Below are positions 41,715-53,170 of a stretch of 64,000 nucleotides of DNA, piece after piece (positions within the stretch are counted from its first letter, which is position 1; each line of letters begins with the position of its first letter). Position numbers and translations under genes: made by a program. The notes beneath the pieces are model-generated. The model was given only the letters and a program-made list of their open reading frames with translations. It was not told the DNA's origin and did not search any database. Source of the DNA: Acidobacteriota bacterium (GTDB lineage: Bacteria; Acidobacteriota; Holophagae; Holophagales; Holophagaceae); assembly GCA_021794095.1 (NCBI GenBank), contig JAJYRN010000001.1, positions 124,001 through 188,000 of the forward strand, given 5' to 3'.

Positions 41715-43604
41715 TCAGCCCACCTGGAAGGCGTCGGCCGAGGTCTTGAGGGCCCCGGCCACAAGCACCAGATCCTTGGCGGTCAGCACCACTTCCGGGG
41801 CCGTGTTGGCGAGCTGCGCAGCCGCCAGTTGCACGGCCCCGGTGGCCGCCAGGCTGGCTTCCATGCGCCGGCTCACCTCCGTGCTCACCTGAGCCTGGTT
41901 CTCGGTGGCCTGGTGGATCTCCCCGGCCGCCAGTTCGATCTCGCCCAGGGCCGCGTCCACCGATGTCATGGCCGCGACCATGGCCTCGACCTGGAGGGTT
42001 CCCTCCCGCAGGGCGGTGCGGCTGGCCTCCACCAGCCCGGACACCTGGGCCGCGGCCCGCTCGCTCTGGACGCTGATCTGATGGAGGCGGAGCGCCGTGT
42101 CGGGTTCACGGGGGCCCTCGAGGATCTGGCGGCCTGACTGGGCGAGCGTCTGGATGGCCTGGGCGGACTGCACCGCGGTTTCCGTGCGCTGAACCACCTC
42201 CCGCAGGGCGGCCACGACAGCCTGGGCGCGCTGGGAGGTCTGGCGAGCCTGGTTCCCGGCCGAACGCCCCCCGTCCAGCAGGCTCTCGAGGCTGGCCTGC
42301 ACCTGGAGGACCGAGGCCTGGAGCTGGGTGACGGCGGAGGCCACTTCATCGGAGGCCTCCCGCTGGACCCGGCTGCTCCGGGCGAGCTGCTGGGTGGCCG
42401 ACGAGACTTGGCTCGCGCTGGCGGACAGGGCGTTCGCCCCTCCGCTCAGGCGGCCCGCATGGCCCTGGAGTGCCTGGACCAGTTCCCGCAGATGGGCGCT
42501 CATGGCATTGAAGGCCCGGGTCATCTGGCCCGTCTCGTCGTAGCTGTGCACGGGCAGCTGCGTGCGGAGATCCCCACCCTCCATGCGCGTCATGCTGTCC
42601 GCGAGATCGCGGATCGGATCGGTGATGAGCTGGGTGGCCCGCCAGGTCCATGCGAACACCAGCAGGCCGAACAGGCCGAACCCGCCCAGCAGCAGCCACC
42701 GCTGCCGCTGCGCGCCATGCTCCAGGGCCCCGGCCTCGGAGGCCAGCTCCGCGCCCAGGCGATCCTGCACCCCCTTGAACGCCGCGAGCCTCGCATCGGC
42801 AACCCTGGACCAGGTATCCGGATCCTGCACGAGCCGCCCCGCCTGGACCTGATCCAGCACGCGCGCGAACGCCGGCGCGAAGGAGCCGGACATCGCGGCG
42901 CCGTAGGCCTGCCGTGCCGAGGCGGGCGCGGCGGCCAGGAATGCGGCCTCCTGGACCTTCTGGCCTTCCACGGCTTCGGCCAGGCGCTCGGACCCACCTG
43001 GCGCCGGAGCGCCCTGGGCGAGGGCATGGGAGAGGACCGCCTGCTCAAGGCCCGCCGCCTCCTTGGCCCTCAGCAGGCTGATGAACGCGCGGAAGCGGGT
43101 CTCCAGCGGCGTTCCGGCGGCGGGGAGCAGGAGGCGCTCCTCCAGCTGGAGCAGCGCTTCCACTTCGTGGTGATAGCCATTGATGACTTCGGAACCGCCC
43201 CCCTGCTGGTCGGCTTGCTGGCGGAGCTGGTGGAGCCGGGTCAGATCCACGACCGGCTGGGGCAGCAGGGCCTTCAGACCGGCGTCCGTGCCGGCCACGG
43301 CGGCTTCCAGGAACCTCGCCTGCTGGTCCGTCGCCTCCCGGGCCTGGGCCAGATCCTGCGGGTGGCCGGCGCCCTTGGGGCCCAGGGCCAGCGCCGTGTC
43401 CTGGGATTCCGATTGAAGCGCCTGGGCCAGATCCCCCACGGCGCTGGATACCGCGGACGCGGCCCGCAGCTGCCGCATGCGCTCCAGCAGGCGGGTCTGC
43501 TGCCCCACCAGGAGGCCAGACAACAGTCCGCCACCCACGATGGGAAGGAGCACCAAGCCAAGCAGCTTGACGCGGATACGCACATGGGCAAGGTCAAAGA
43601 ACAT
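41715..43604 (-). CDS. Chemoreceptor-like protein (NIT + HAMP) with non-canonical signalling domain
   Basis: A 629-residue protein. TM1 (residues about 10-32) is followed by a periplasmic helical domain resembling NIT nitrate/nitrite sensors (RQLRAASAVSSAVGDLAQALQ). TM2 is near 295-320 (WLLLGGFGLFGLLVFAW), then HAMP (TQLITDPIRDLADSMTRMEG). A long Ala/Gln/Ser heptad-rich coiled coil follows. The usual receptor tip, which carries a NLLALNAAIEAARAGE-type segment that contacts CheA/CheW, is not found; the turn instead reads LEGPREPD. It may be a sensor without chemotaxis output. ATG 43604 follows AGGTGA. Confidence 0.82.
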   Translation of the reverse strand: MFFDLAHVRIRVKLLGLVLLPIVGGGLLSGLLVGQQTRLLERMRQLRAASAVSSAVGDLAQALQSESQDTALALGPKGAGHPQDLAQAREATDQQARFLEAAVAGTDAGLKALLPQPVVDLTRLHQLRQQADQQGGGSEVINGYHHEVEALLQLEERLLLPAAGTPLETRFRAFISLLRAKEAAGLEQAVLSHALAQGAPAPGGSERLAEAVEGQKVQEAAFLAAAPASARQAYGAAMSGSFAPAFARVLDQVQAGRLVQDPDTWSRVADARLAAFKGVQDRLGAELASEAGALEHGAQRQRWLLLGGFGLFGLLVFAWTWRATQLITDPIRDLADSMTRMEGGDLRTQLPVHSYDETGQMTRAFNAMSAHLRELVQALQGHAGRLSGGANALSASASQVSSATQQLARSSRVQREASDEVASAVTQLQASVLQVQASLESLLDGGRSAGNQARQTSQRAQAVVAALREVVQRTETAVQSAQAIQTLAQSGRQILEGPREPDTALRLHQISVQSERAAAQVSGLVEASRTALREGTLQVEAMVAAMTSVDAALGEIELAAGEIHQATENQAQVSTEVSRRMEASLAATGAVQLAAAQLANTAPEVVLTAKDLVLVAGALKTSADAFQVG

Positions 43605-43709
43605 TCGGTCACCTAAAAAAGCAGACATCAGTGTGCAGGGATATTCCCCGTCCTGGTCGCTTGTCAGGACAGAGTTGACAAAGATCACCCTTAGGTCGCT
43701 TCAGGCCAT

Positions 43710-44960
43710 CTACCGGATCCGGTCCATCCGGCGCAGGGCCGGCACGCGCCAGGCGACGACCCCCACCACCAGGAGCGTTATGCAGCCCCCAAGAACCACC
43801 GAGGGGACCAGCCCCAGGAAGCGCGCAGCCAGGCCGCTCTCAAAGGCGCCCAGTTCATTGCTCGAACCGATGAAGATCTGATTGACGGACGATACCCGGC
43901 CCATCATGGGGCCCGGGGTCACGGTCTGTACCAGGGTGGCCCGCAGCACCACGCTGACGCTGTCCACCGCCCCGCTGAGGACGAGCAGCCCAAGGCTCAA
44001 CGGGAAACTGCGGCTCAGGGCGAAGGCCACCATGGTCACGCCGAAGGCGGCCACACAGAGCAGGAGGGTGCGGCCCGCCCGCCGGAAGGGGGGACGGTGC
44101 GCCAGCGCCACCGCCATGACGAGGGAGCCCACCGCCGGGGCGGCGCGCAGCAACCCCAGACCCTGGGGGCCGACCCGGAGGATATCTTTCGCGAAGACCG
44201 GGAGGACGGCCACGGCTCCGCCGAAGAGCACCGCGAAAAGGTCCAGGCTGATGGCCCCGAGCAGCAGTTTCTGGGCGGAGACGAACCGGAGACCCTCCGC
44301 CAGGCTGTCCAGGACCGTCCCCGCGCGCGCGGCGACCGGCGCCGGGACATGCCGGATGGGGAGGGTGGCGAGGAAGGCCAGGACCAGCAGGACCAGCACC
44401 ACCCCATGGGTGAAGATCGGCCCTCGCCAGGCATAGGCCAGGCCGCCGAGGGCGGGCCCCACGACCATCCCCGTATGAAAGACCGAGGACCGCCAGGAAG
44501 CGCCGTTGGCATAGAGGGCCTTGGGCAGCAGTTCCGCGCCCAGGGCCGAGCTGGCCGGGCGGTAGAAGGCGCGCACCACCCCCGTGAGGAAGATCACCCC
44601 ATAGATGGGCACCACCGCACCGGCCAGCGGGCCTGTGCGCGAATGCCAGCTGAAGGCCCACAACATCGCCGAACAGGCAGCCAGGCTGAGGGTCCCGAGG
44701 CGGACGATGCGGAGGCGGTTGAGGCGGTCGGCCGCATGGCCCCCGAAGAGCGCCAGGGCGAGGAACGGCAGCGCCTCGGCCAGCCCCACCAGGCCCAGGG
44801 CGAGGGGATCCCCCGTCCGGGCGTACACCTGCCAGCCCACCACCACACCCTGCATCTGGAGGCCCAGGGTGGCGAGCCCCAGCGACAGGATGAAGCGCCG
44901 GTAGCCGGGCAGCCTCAGCGCCGCGTAGGGATCGTGGGATTCAGGTTCCGGCTCAACCAT
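43710..44960 (-). CDS. MFS exporter (EntS/MFS_3-like)
   Basis: A 416-residue polytopic protein with about 12 hydrophobic helices. The N-terminal LRLPGYRRFILSLGLATLG and the loop GGHAADRLNRLRIVRLG (a DRxxRRR-type motif A) match the MFS_3/EntS-like enterobactin/drug exporter group. A second loop RPPFRRAGRT separates the halves. The substrate cannot be deduced. It is 24 bp downstream of the MacB-like permease and same-strand, so likely one operon with the MacA/MacB-like pair, possibly an export set. Confidence 0.9.
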   Translation of the reverse strand: MVEPEPESHDPYAALRLPGYRRFILSLGLATLGLQMQGVVVGWQVYARTGDPLALGLVGLAEALPFLALALFGGHAADRLNRLRIVRLGTLSLAACSAMLWAFSWHSRTGPLAGAVVPIYGVIFLTGVVRAFYRPASSALGAELLPKALYANGASWRSSVFHTGMVVGPALGGLAYAWRGPIFTHGVVLVLLVLAFLATLPIRHVPAPVAARAGTVLDSLAEGLRFVSAQKLLLGAISLDLFAVLFGGAVAVLPVFAKDILRVGPQGLGLLRAAPAVGSLVMAVALAHRPPFRRAGRTLLLCVAAFGVTMVAFALSRSFPLSLGLLVLSGAVDSVSVVLRATLVQTVTPGPMMGRVSSVNQIFIGSSNELGAFESGLAARFLGLVPSVVLGGCITLLVVGVVAWRVPALRRMDRIR

Positions 44961-44984
44961 GCCAGGCCACGGGACGAGCGGTGG

Positions 44985-46202
44985 TCATTCGTAGCGCAGC
45001 GCGTCAATCACATCCAGCTTGGCGGCCTTCACCGCGGGCAGGAATCCGGCCGCCACCCCCACGAGGGCGCTGAAGCCCAGGCCCAGGACCACGGCCCACT
45101 GCTCGATGATGGCCGGCACCTGGAACTTCTGGAGGATGGCGATGGCGGTCACGGCGAAGCCGATGCCGAGGATGCCGCCCAGCAGGGACAGCACCACGGC
45201 CTCGATGAGGAACTGCCAGAGGATGCTGTCCTGGGTGGCGCCCAGGGCGCGCCGGATGCCGATCTCGCGGGTCCGTTCCGTCACGCTGACCAGCATGATG
45301 TTGGAAATGCCGATGCCCCCCACCACCAGGGAGATGCTGGCAGCCACGGCCAGCAGCGCGGTGAGGATGCCGGCCTGCTGGGTCTGCATCTGCACGATGT
45401 CGTCCTGGGCCCGGATCTGGAACGGGCTGTCATCCCCGGGCGCCACCTTCATCCGCTGACGGAGCAGGGCCGTGATCTCCGCCTTGGCCACATCGGTCAT
45501 GCCGTCCTGGGCGCTGACGATGATGCGCTGGATCTTGTCGCGGCCCATGATCTTGTGCATGACGGTGGTGTAGGGCGCCACGATCAGATCATCCTGGTCG
45601 CCGAACATGCCGGCGCCCTTCGCATCCAGCACCCCGATCACCTGGAAGGGCAGGTTCCCGATGCGCACCGTCTGCCCCACGGGATCCTCCCCGTCGGGGA
45701 AGAGGTTGTTCTTCACGGTCTGGCCCAGGACACAGACCTTGGCCATGCCCCGGACCTCCGCGCCCGTGAAAAAGCGTCCACTCTGCATGTCCCAGGCGCG
45801 GATCTGGAGGAACTCCGGGCCCGTGCCCTGGATCTGGGTGACGTAGTTGTAGTTCTGGTAGATCACCGGCCGGGTGGTCGAAACCTGGGGTGTGGCCGTG
45901 ACGACACTGCTCTGGCTGAGCTCCCGCTTGATGAGCTCGACATCGCTGTCCAGCAGGATGTCGGCGCTGCCGATGGCTTGCGGGCCGAAACGCCCGCCGC
46001 CGCTGCCCGGAAAGACGAACAGCATATTGGAGCCCATGTTCTGGATGAGTTTGAGTGAGGCCTGCTTGGAACCCTCGCCGATGCCGATCATGGCGATGAC
46101 CGCCCCGACGCCGACGATGATGCCGAGCATGGTGAGGAAGGCGCGCAGCTTGTTGCGCGTGATGGCGAACATCGCCAGTTTGAGGAACTCCAGGAAGGCC
46201 AT
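44985..46202 (-). CDS. ABC-type permease, MacB/FtsX family, no fused ATPase
   Basis: A 405-residue protein. TM1 is near the N-terminus (NKLRAFLTMLGIIVGVGAVIAMI), then a large periplasmic MacB_PCD-type domain (about 50-280). Three C-terminal helices of the FtsX fold contain GGIGISNIMLVSVTERTREIGIRRALGAT, a hallmark block. The ATPase half of full MacB is missing and no separate ABC ATPase gene adjoins it. It starts 15 bp after the MacA-like gene stop. It would need an ATPase encoded elsewhere. Confidence 0.92.
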   Translation of the reverse strand: MAFLEFLKLAMFAITRNKLRAFLTMLGIIVGVGAVIAMIGIGEGSKQASLKLIQNMGSNMLFVFPGSGGGRFGPQAIGSADILLDSDVELIKRELSQSSVVTATPQVSTTRPVIYQNYNYVTQIQGTGPEFLQIRAWDMQSGRFFTGAEVRGMAKVCVLGQTVKNNLFPDGEDPVGQTVRIGNLPFQVIGVLDAKGAGMFGDQDDLIVAPYTTVMHKIMGRDKIQRIIVSAQDGMTDVAKAEITALLRQRMKVAPGDDSPFQIRAQDDIVQMQTQQAGILTALLAVAASISLVVGGIGISNIMLVSVTERTREIGIRRALGATQDSILWQFLIEAVVLSLLGGILGIGFAVTAIAILQKFQVPAIIEQWAVVLGLGFSALVGVAAGFLPAVKAAKLDVIDALRYE

Positions 46203-46217
46203 GGGTGCGGCTCCCGG

Positions 46218-47696
46218 CTAGTTCCGCCGTCCGCGGCCCGCGCCGGGACCGGCGCCAGCGGCCTTGGGCCCCTCCACGCCGACCAGCACCTTCAGCCCGG
46301 GATGGAGGCCTTCACCACTCACCTCGGAGTATTCCCCATCCGATAGCCCCGCCGTTACAGGGATGGGCTTGGGCTGCCCGTTCTCCAGCACCCAGAGGTG
46401 ATCCTGCCGCCGGACGACCATCCCGCCCTTGGTGCCTGTGCCCGCCTGGGCGCCCTGCCTGGAATGGCCGTGGAACATCATGGGCTGGCCCAGGTGGAAC
46501 GAGGCTCCCTGAGCATTCGCCTTCACGTACATGGACGGGTTGAACCGCAGGGCCGCGTCGGGCACCCGCAGCACATCCTTATGCTGGGCGGTGTAGATGG
46601 TGACATTGGCCGTCATGCCGGAACGCAGGGCCAGGTTGCCTTGGAACTTGGGCCCCGGCATCAGGCGGGCGCCGCCCGGGATGTGGGCGAGCAGCTTGGG
46701 ATCCAGCGGTACCGCTTCGGGAAGAGGGCTCACGGGACGGCTGGCAGCCTGGCGTTCCTTGAAGCGCTTGAGGAAAGCCTCCTTGGTGACTCCGGGCGGC
46801 AGGTGTCCCTTTGCCCGTTCCCAGGCCTGCTCGGGATCCGGTGCGGGGCCCGGGGACGCGGTGAAGGAGCCGGCATGGTCGGACGGCAGCGGCTCATTCG
46901 GCACGATCATCTCGACCACATAGGTCACCACATTGCTCGTGGTCACCGGCTCCTGGCGCACCAGACTCACCCGGGCCTTGAACTGCTTGTCGGGCAGGCT
47001 GTCCACCGTGAAGAAGGCCGGCTCGCCGACCTTCACCTGGTCAATGTCCGACTCGTCAATGGAGACCTGCACCTTCATCTTGGAGAGATCCTGGGCGATG
47101 ACGTAGAGGCTCGGCGTGCTGAAGCTGGCGGCCACGGTCTGGCCCACATCCGCCAGCCGGGAGATGACCACCCCATCCACGGGCGCCGTGATGTTGCAGT
47201 AGCCGAGGTTGGCCTTGGCCTGATCCACGGCCGCCTGGGCGGACACGAGGTTCCCCTTGGCATTCTTCAGGGCCGTGGATTTGGTATCGAGATCCTGGTC
47301 GGCCAGCAGCTTGGCCTCGTGCAGCCGCTTGCTCCGTTCATAATCGGCCTTGGCGAAGTCGTAGGCGGCCTGGGCGCGCGTGAGTCCCGCTTCGGCATTC
47401 ATAAGCTGGGATTTCCACACGGTCGGATCAATCTGGGCGATGAGCTGGCCCTTCTTGACGATGCTGTTGTAGTCCACGTAGAGCGCCGAGATCACGCCCG
47501 AAACCTGGGTGCCCACGCTGACCTGCACCACCGGGCTCACCGCGCCCGTGGCGCTGATCCGCTGGGTGATGTCCCCCCGCTCCACCTTGGCGGTGCGCCA
47601 TTTGATCTCAGCCTTGGGCTTGGCCGAGAAGTAGGTGGCTGCCGCCGCCACCGCCAGGACTCCGCCGGAGAATGCGATCCACGTCTTCCGCTTCAT
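46218..47696 (-). CDS. MacA-like periplasmic membrane fusion protein
   Basis: A 492-residue adaptor. An N-terminal membrane anchor (TWIAFSGGVLAVAAAATYF) is followed by GAVSPVVQVSVGTQVSGVISAL, the lipoyl half-motif with a YVDYNSIVKKGQLIAQIDP start of the helical hairpin. The second lipoyl half is YCNITAPVDGVVISRLADVGQ. An extra Pro-rich stretch of about 90 residues (around 270-350) sits in the later beta-barrel region, longer than usual MacA. It pairs with the MacB-like permease. Another RND/ABC adaptor family cannot be excluded. Confidence 0.9.
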   Translation of the reverse strand: MKRKTWIAFSGGVLAVAAAATYFSAKPKAEIKWRTAKVERGDITQRISATGAVSPVVQVSVGTQVSGVISALYVDYNSIVKKGQLIAQIDPTVWKSQLMNAEAGLTRAQAAYDFAKADYERSKRLHEAKLLADQDLDTKSTALKNAKGNLVSAQAAVDQAKANLGYCNITAPVDGVVISRLADVGQTVAASFSTPSLYVIAQDLSKMKVQVSIDESDIDQVKVGEPAFFTVDSLPDKQFKARVSLVRQEPVTTSNVVTYVVEMIVPNEPLPSDHAGSFTASPGPAPDPEQAWERAKGHLPPGVTKEAFLKRFKERQAASRPVSPLPEAVPLDPKLLAHIPGGARLMPGPKFQGNLALRSGMTANVTIYTAQHKDVLRVPDAALRFNPSMYVKANAQGASFHLGQPMMFHGHSRQGAQAGTGTKGGMVVRRQDHLWVLENGQPKPIPVTAGLSDGEYSEVSGEGLHPGLKVLVGVEGPKAAGAGPGAGRGRRN

Positions 47697-47806
47697 GGTT
47701 TGGCGCTCCAGATCTCACAACCGGACTCAGGCCGGCCCTACACCATTGCATAACGATGTATGGAGCACCAGAGGCCTGTTCGGGTTGAGGCCGTTGGCGC
47801 CCAGAC

Positions 47807-49306
47807 TTACCGGAACAAGCCCAGACCTTCCTGCAGTGCCCGCTGGGCAAAGCCCTGCACGAGGAACGCCTGGGTAAACCCGCCCGCCAGGACGATGGCC
47901 GCGGCCACCAGGACAGTCGCCCCCGCGAAGGGCGCATGGACCGCCGGACGGTCCGAGGCCAGGCGCTCCGCTTCGGCGCTGGGGGCCTGGAGAAACAGGG
48001 CCACCAGCACGTGCAGGTAGTAGTAGACACTCACGAGGCTGGCCAGTACGCCCAGGATGGCCAGGCCCACGTGGCCCGTGCCCACCAGTTCCTTGAAGAT
48101 CATGTACTTGCCGTAGAAGCCACCCAGAGGGGGGATGCCCGCCAGGCTGAGCATGAACACGGCGGCGCAGAAGCCCATGGCGGGCCGCTTCCAGCCCAGG
48201 CCCCGCAGGTCCTCGAAAGTGGTGTGGCCACCCACGAGGCCGAAGGCCGTGAGGAGGCCGAAGGCACCCATGTTCATGGCCAGGTAGATCACCAGGTAGA
48301 ACAGCAGGCCCGAGAAGGCCGCGGGCGTTCCCGCGACGAAGGCCAGCATGAGGTAGCCCGCGTGGCTGATGCTGGAATAGGCGAGCATGCGCTTGACGTT
48401 GGTCTGCACCAGGGCCGTCAGGTTCCCCACCACCAGCGTCAGCACCGCCAGGATGGCCAGGGCCGACTGGACGTGGGCTTCGAGGCCCCGCACCGCTCCG
48501 AGACTGACTGGAAAGATGCGGAGCAGGGCGATGAAGGCCGCGCCCTTCGTGGCCACGGACATGAAGCCGGCCACGGGATGCGGCGAGGCCTCGTAGGCGT
48601 CTGGCGTCCACTGGTGGAAGGGCGCGGCGGACACCTTGAAGAGGAAGCCGAACAGCAGGAGCGCAGCGCCGGCGAGGACCAGCGGATCCGCGCCCAGACC
48701 CTGGGCCTGGAGGAGCGTTGCGGCCGTCTTCAGATCGAACGTTCCACTGAATCCGTAGAGCAGCACACCGCCCATCAGGAAGCAGCTCGAGGCCACCGCT
48801 CCGGTAAGGAAATACTTCATGCCGCCTTCGGCCGTTTCGGGGCGTGGCCGCACAGTCGCGACCAGGGCGTAGAGGGGCAGGCTGAACAATTCGAGGCCCA
48901 GGAACAGGGTCACGAAATTCGAGGTGGCCGTGAAGAGCATCATGCCGGTCACGGAGAAGAGCAGCAGGGAGAGGGTTTCCCCCTTGACCCAGCCCTCCTG
49001 GTGGAAGTGATCCCAGCCCTGGAGGATGGTCATGGCGGCCGCCACGAGGATGAAGATCCCCGAGAACTGCGCCAGACGGTCCATGTGAAGCTGGTGGAAG
49101 CTGGGCTGGGCCCCGGTCGTCCACAGATCCGTGAGGTACCAGAACCCCGCAGCCACCGCCAGCAGCGCTGTGAGATACATGGCCCCACGGATCCACTTGG
49201 CCGCGGCCTGGTCCCGGTCCAGCGACATGAGCGGGATCAGGCAGGCGCCAAGGGCGGGAAAGAGCAGCGGCAGAATCGCCGCCCACTGGGTCGGGGTGAT
49301 GGTCAT
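47807..49306 (-). CDS. nuoN: NADH-quinone oxidoreductase subunit N
   Basis: A 499-residue antiporter-like membrane subunit of Complex I. The core motifs are the lumenal LysTM7/TM8 region in LLLFGFLFKVSAAPFHQWTPDAYE and NVKRMLAYSSISHAGYLMLAF. It takes part in proton pumping. It is the last gene of the nuo run: it overlaps nuoM by 4 bp (ATGA) and is followed by a MacA-like gene after 110 bp. Length agrees with NuoN (about 485). Confidence 0.95.
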   Translation of the reverse strand: MTITPTQWAAILPLLFPALGACLIPLMSLDRDQAAAKWIRGAMYLTALLAVAAGFWYLTDLWTTGAQPSFHQLHMDRLAQFSGIFILVAAAMTILQGWDHFHQEGWVKGETLSLLLFSVTGMMLFTATSNFVTLFLGLELFSLPLYALVATVRPRPETAEGGMKYFLTGAVASSCFLMGGVLLYGFSGTFDLKTAATLLQAQGLGADPLVLAGAALLLFGFLFKVSAAPFHQWTPDAYEASPHPVAGFMSVATKGAAFIALLRIFPVSLGAVRGLEAHVQSALAILAVLTLVVGNLTALVQTNVKRMLAYSSISHAGYLMLAFVAGTPAAFSGLLFYLVIYLAMNMGAFGLLTAFGLVGGHTTFEDLRGLGWKRPAMGFCAAVFMLSLAGIPPLGGFYGKYMIFKELVGTGHVGLAILGVLASLVSVYYYLHVLVALFLQAPSAEAERLASDRPAVHAPFAGATVLVAAAIVLAGGFTQAFLVQGFAQRALQEGLGLFR

Positions 49307-50901
49307 GGATGCACCTCGGCGGAGGCGGGGGCATGGCCTTCGACGGCGGCCTCGACCGGCACCGGCAGCGGTGCGGAAGGCAGGACGAGGGGCCGGATGG
49401 CGGGAGCGTTCGCGTCCTTGAGCAGGGTGGCGACCGGGGCTTCGCTGACCGCCTGGAAGGTACTCGGATGGATGCCCATCCAGAGGATCAGCACCACCAG
49501 CGGCAGCATCACGGCGATCTCCCGGGCGTTCAAGTCGCTGTGAAGGTGCTGGGTGCCACTGTCCTCATCCGGATTGACCGGTCCCCAGAAGACCCGCTTC
49601 ACCATCCACAGCATGTAGACCGCTCCGAGCACCACGCCGAGGGTGGCGATCACCGCATAGGCGCGGCCCCAGGCGAAGCCGGAGAGGAAGGTGCCGTTGA
49701 GGATCTGGAACTCGCCCACGAACCCGTTGGTCAGGGGCAGGCCGATGGAGCTGAGGGTGACGATGATGAAGAAGGTCGTGAAGATCGGCATCTTCGTGGC
49801 CACGCCGCCAAAGTCGGCGATCATCCGGGTGTGGGCCCGGTCGTAGATCATCCCCACCAGCAGGAAGAGGGCGCCGGTGCTGATGCCGTGGTTCAGCATC
49901 TGGAGCATGGCCCCCTGGGTGCCAATGACCGTGAAGGACGCGAGCCCCAGCATCACGAACCCCATGTGGCTGACGGAGGAGTAGGCCACCAGCTTCTTCA
50001 TGTCGCGCTGGACCATGGCCACCAGGGCCCCGTAGATGATGGCGATGACGCTGAGCAGCGCCAGGGGCTTGGCGAAGTGCATGGCCGCCTGGGGGAACAT
50101 GGGAATGGCGAAGCGGATGAAGCCGTATCCGCCGAGCTTCAGCAGCACGCCCGCGAGGATGACCGAGCCCGCCGTGGGAGCCTGGACATGGGCATCCGGC
50201 AGCCAGGTGTGCAGCGGGAACAGGGGCACCTTGATGGCGAAGGCCACGGCGAAGGCCAGGAACAACCAGCACTGGACACCGAACGGCAGCGTGGAAGCGG
50301 AGGCGGCCATGATCGCCGGAGCGAAGCTGCCGGCCTTGCCTGCCAAGAAGAGCAGCGCCACCAGCCAGAGCAGCGAACCGCTCAGGGTATAGAGGAAGAA
50401 CTTGTTGGCGGCGTAGCGCCGCTCATCCCCGCCCCAGACCCCGATCATGAAGTACATCGGGATGAGCATCCCCTCCCAGAACAGGTAGAAGAGGAAGAGA
50501 TCCTGGGCCACCAGGGCGCCGAGCATGCCCGTTTCCAGCAGCAGGAACATCGCCGCAAAGGTGCCGATGCGGTCCTTCAGGCTGTTCCAGGTGCCCAGCA
50601 TGGTGAGCGGCACCAGGAAGGTGGTGAGGATGACCAGCCAGAAGTTCAGGCCATCCACCGCCAGGGAATAGTCCACCGGCAGGCCCACGAGCGTGAACCA
50701 GGGCGCGTGTTCCGCGAGCGGCGCCCCGGGCGCCCGGCCCAGGAGCCAGGCGAGGCTGAGCACGAAGATGGCCAGGGCCCCGAGAAAGCCGAGGAGACGC
50801 GTGAGCTTGCCGAGGGTCTGGGGCAGCGTGAGCAACAGCAGGCCCAGCAGCGTGGGAGCGAAAACCAGGAAGGTGAGAGGATGGGAGTTCAGCCAGGTCA
50901 T
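49303..50901 (-). CDS. nuoM: NADH-quinone oxidoreductase subunit M
   Basis: A 532-residue Mrp-antiporter-like subunit. Blocks include YFLFWEGMLIPMYFMIGVWGG, KVPLFPLHTWLPDAHVQAP and MKKLVAYSSVSHMGFVMLG. The conserved Glu in FWEGM and Lys in the TM7 half-helix are present. It is 8 bp downstream of nuoL and overlaps nuoN by 4 bp. Together NuoL, M and N form the distal membrane arm. Confidence 0.96.
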   Translation of the reverse strand: MTWLNSHPLTFLVFAPTLLGLLLLTLPQTLGKLTRLLGFLGALAIFVLSLAWLLGRAPGAPLAEHAPWFTLVGLPVDYSLAVDGLNFWLVILTTFLVPLTMLGTWNSLKDRIGTFAAMFLLLETGMLGALVAQDLFLFYLFWEGMLIPMYFMIGVWGGDERRYAANKFFLYTLSGSLLWLVALLFLAGKAGSFAPAIMAASASTLPFGVQCWLFLAFAVAFAIKVPLFPLHTWLPDAHVQAPTAGSVILAGVLLKLGGYGFIRFAIPMFPQAAMHFAKPLALLSVIAIIYGALVAMVQRDMKKLVAYSSVSHMGFVMLGLASFTVIGTQGAMLQMLNHGISTGALFLLVGMIYDRAHTRMIADFGGVATKMPIFTTFFIIVTLSSIGLPLTNGFVGEFQILNGTFLSGFAWGRAYAVIATLGVVLGAVYMLWMVKRVFWGPVNPDEDSGTQHLHSDLNAREIAVMLPLVVLILWMGIHPSTFQAVSEAPVATLLKDANAPAIRPLVLPSAPLPVPVEAAVEGHAPASAEVHP

Positions 50902-50909
50902 CGCCCCAC

Positions 50910-52823
<1,914 letters not shown>

Positions 52824-52830
52824 CACATCC

Positions 52831-53160
52831 TCACTGCTTCAGGCTGGCGGCCCGGTCGGAATCGGTCGTATCCCGGTGCCGGTAGAGGCCGATGATCAGG
52901 GCCAAGCCCACCGCGGCCTCGCAGGCGGCCACGGCGATGATGAAGAGGTAGAAGACCGTGCCCTGGAGATCCCCACCGTGGTAGCGGGCGAAGGCCAGCA
53001 GCGCCACATTGGCGGCATTGAGCATCAGTTCAACGCCCATGAATTGCAGCAGGAGCGTCCGGCGCAGCAGCACCGACGCCAGGCCGATCGCGAACAGCAG
53101 AAGCGCGACGACCAGGTACCCCTGGAGGCCGCCGTGGAGGATTGCGTCCATTCCGGTCAT
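52831..53160 (-). CDS. nuoK: NADH-quinone oxidoreductase subunit K
   Basis: A 109-residue protein with three hydrophobic helices. The conserved block FMGVELMLNAANVALLAFAR contains the membrane Glu (VELMLN), and FYLFIIAVAACEAAVGLALI follows with the second key Glu. Length is close to NuoK's usual 100. The gene is 10 bp after nuoJ and 7 bp before nuoL. Confidence 0.96.
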   Translation of the reverse strand: MTGMDAILHGGLQGYLVVALLLFAIGLASVLLRRTLLLQFMGVELMLNAANVALLAFARYHGGDLQGTVFYLFIIAVAACEAAVGLALIIGLYRHRDTTDSDRAASLKQ

Positions 53161-53170
53161 CGCCCGCCCC

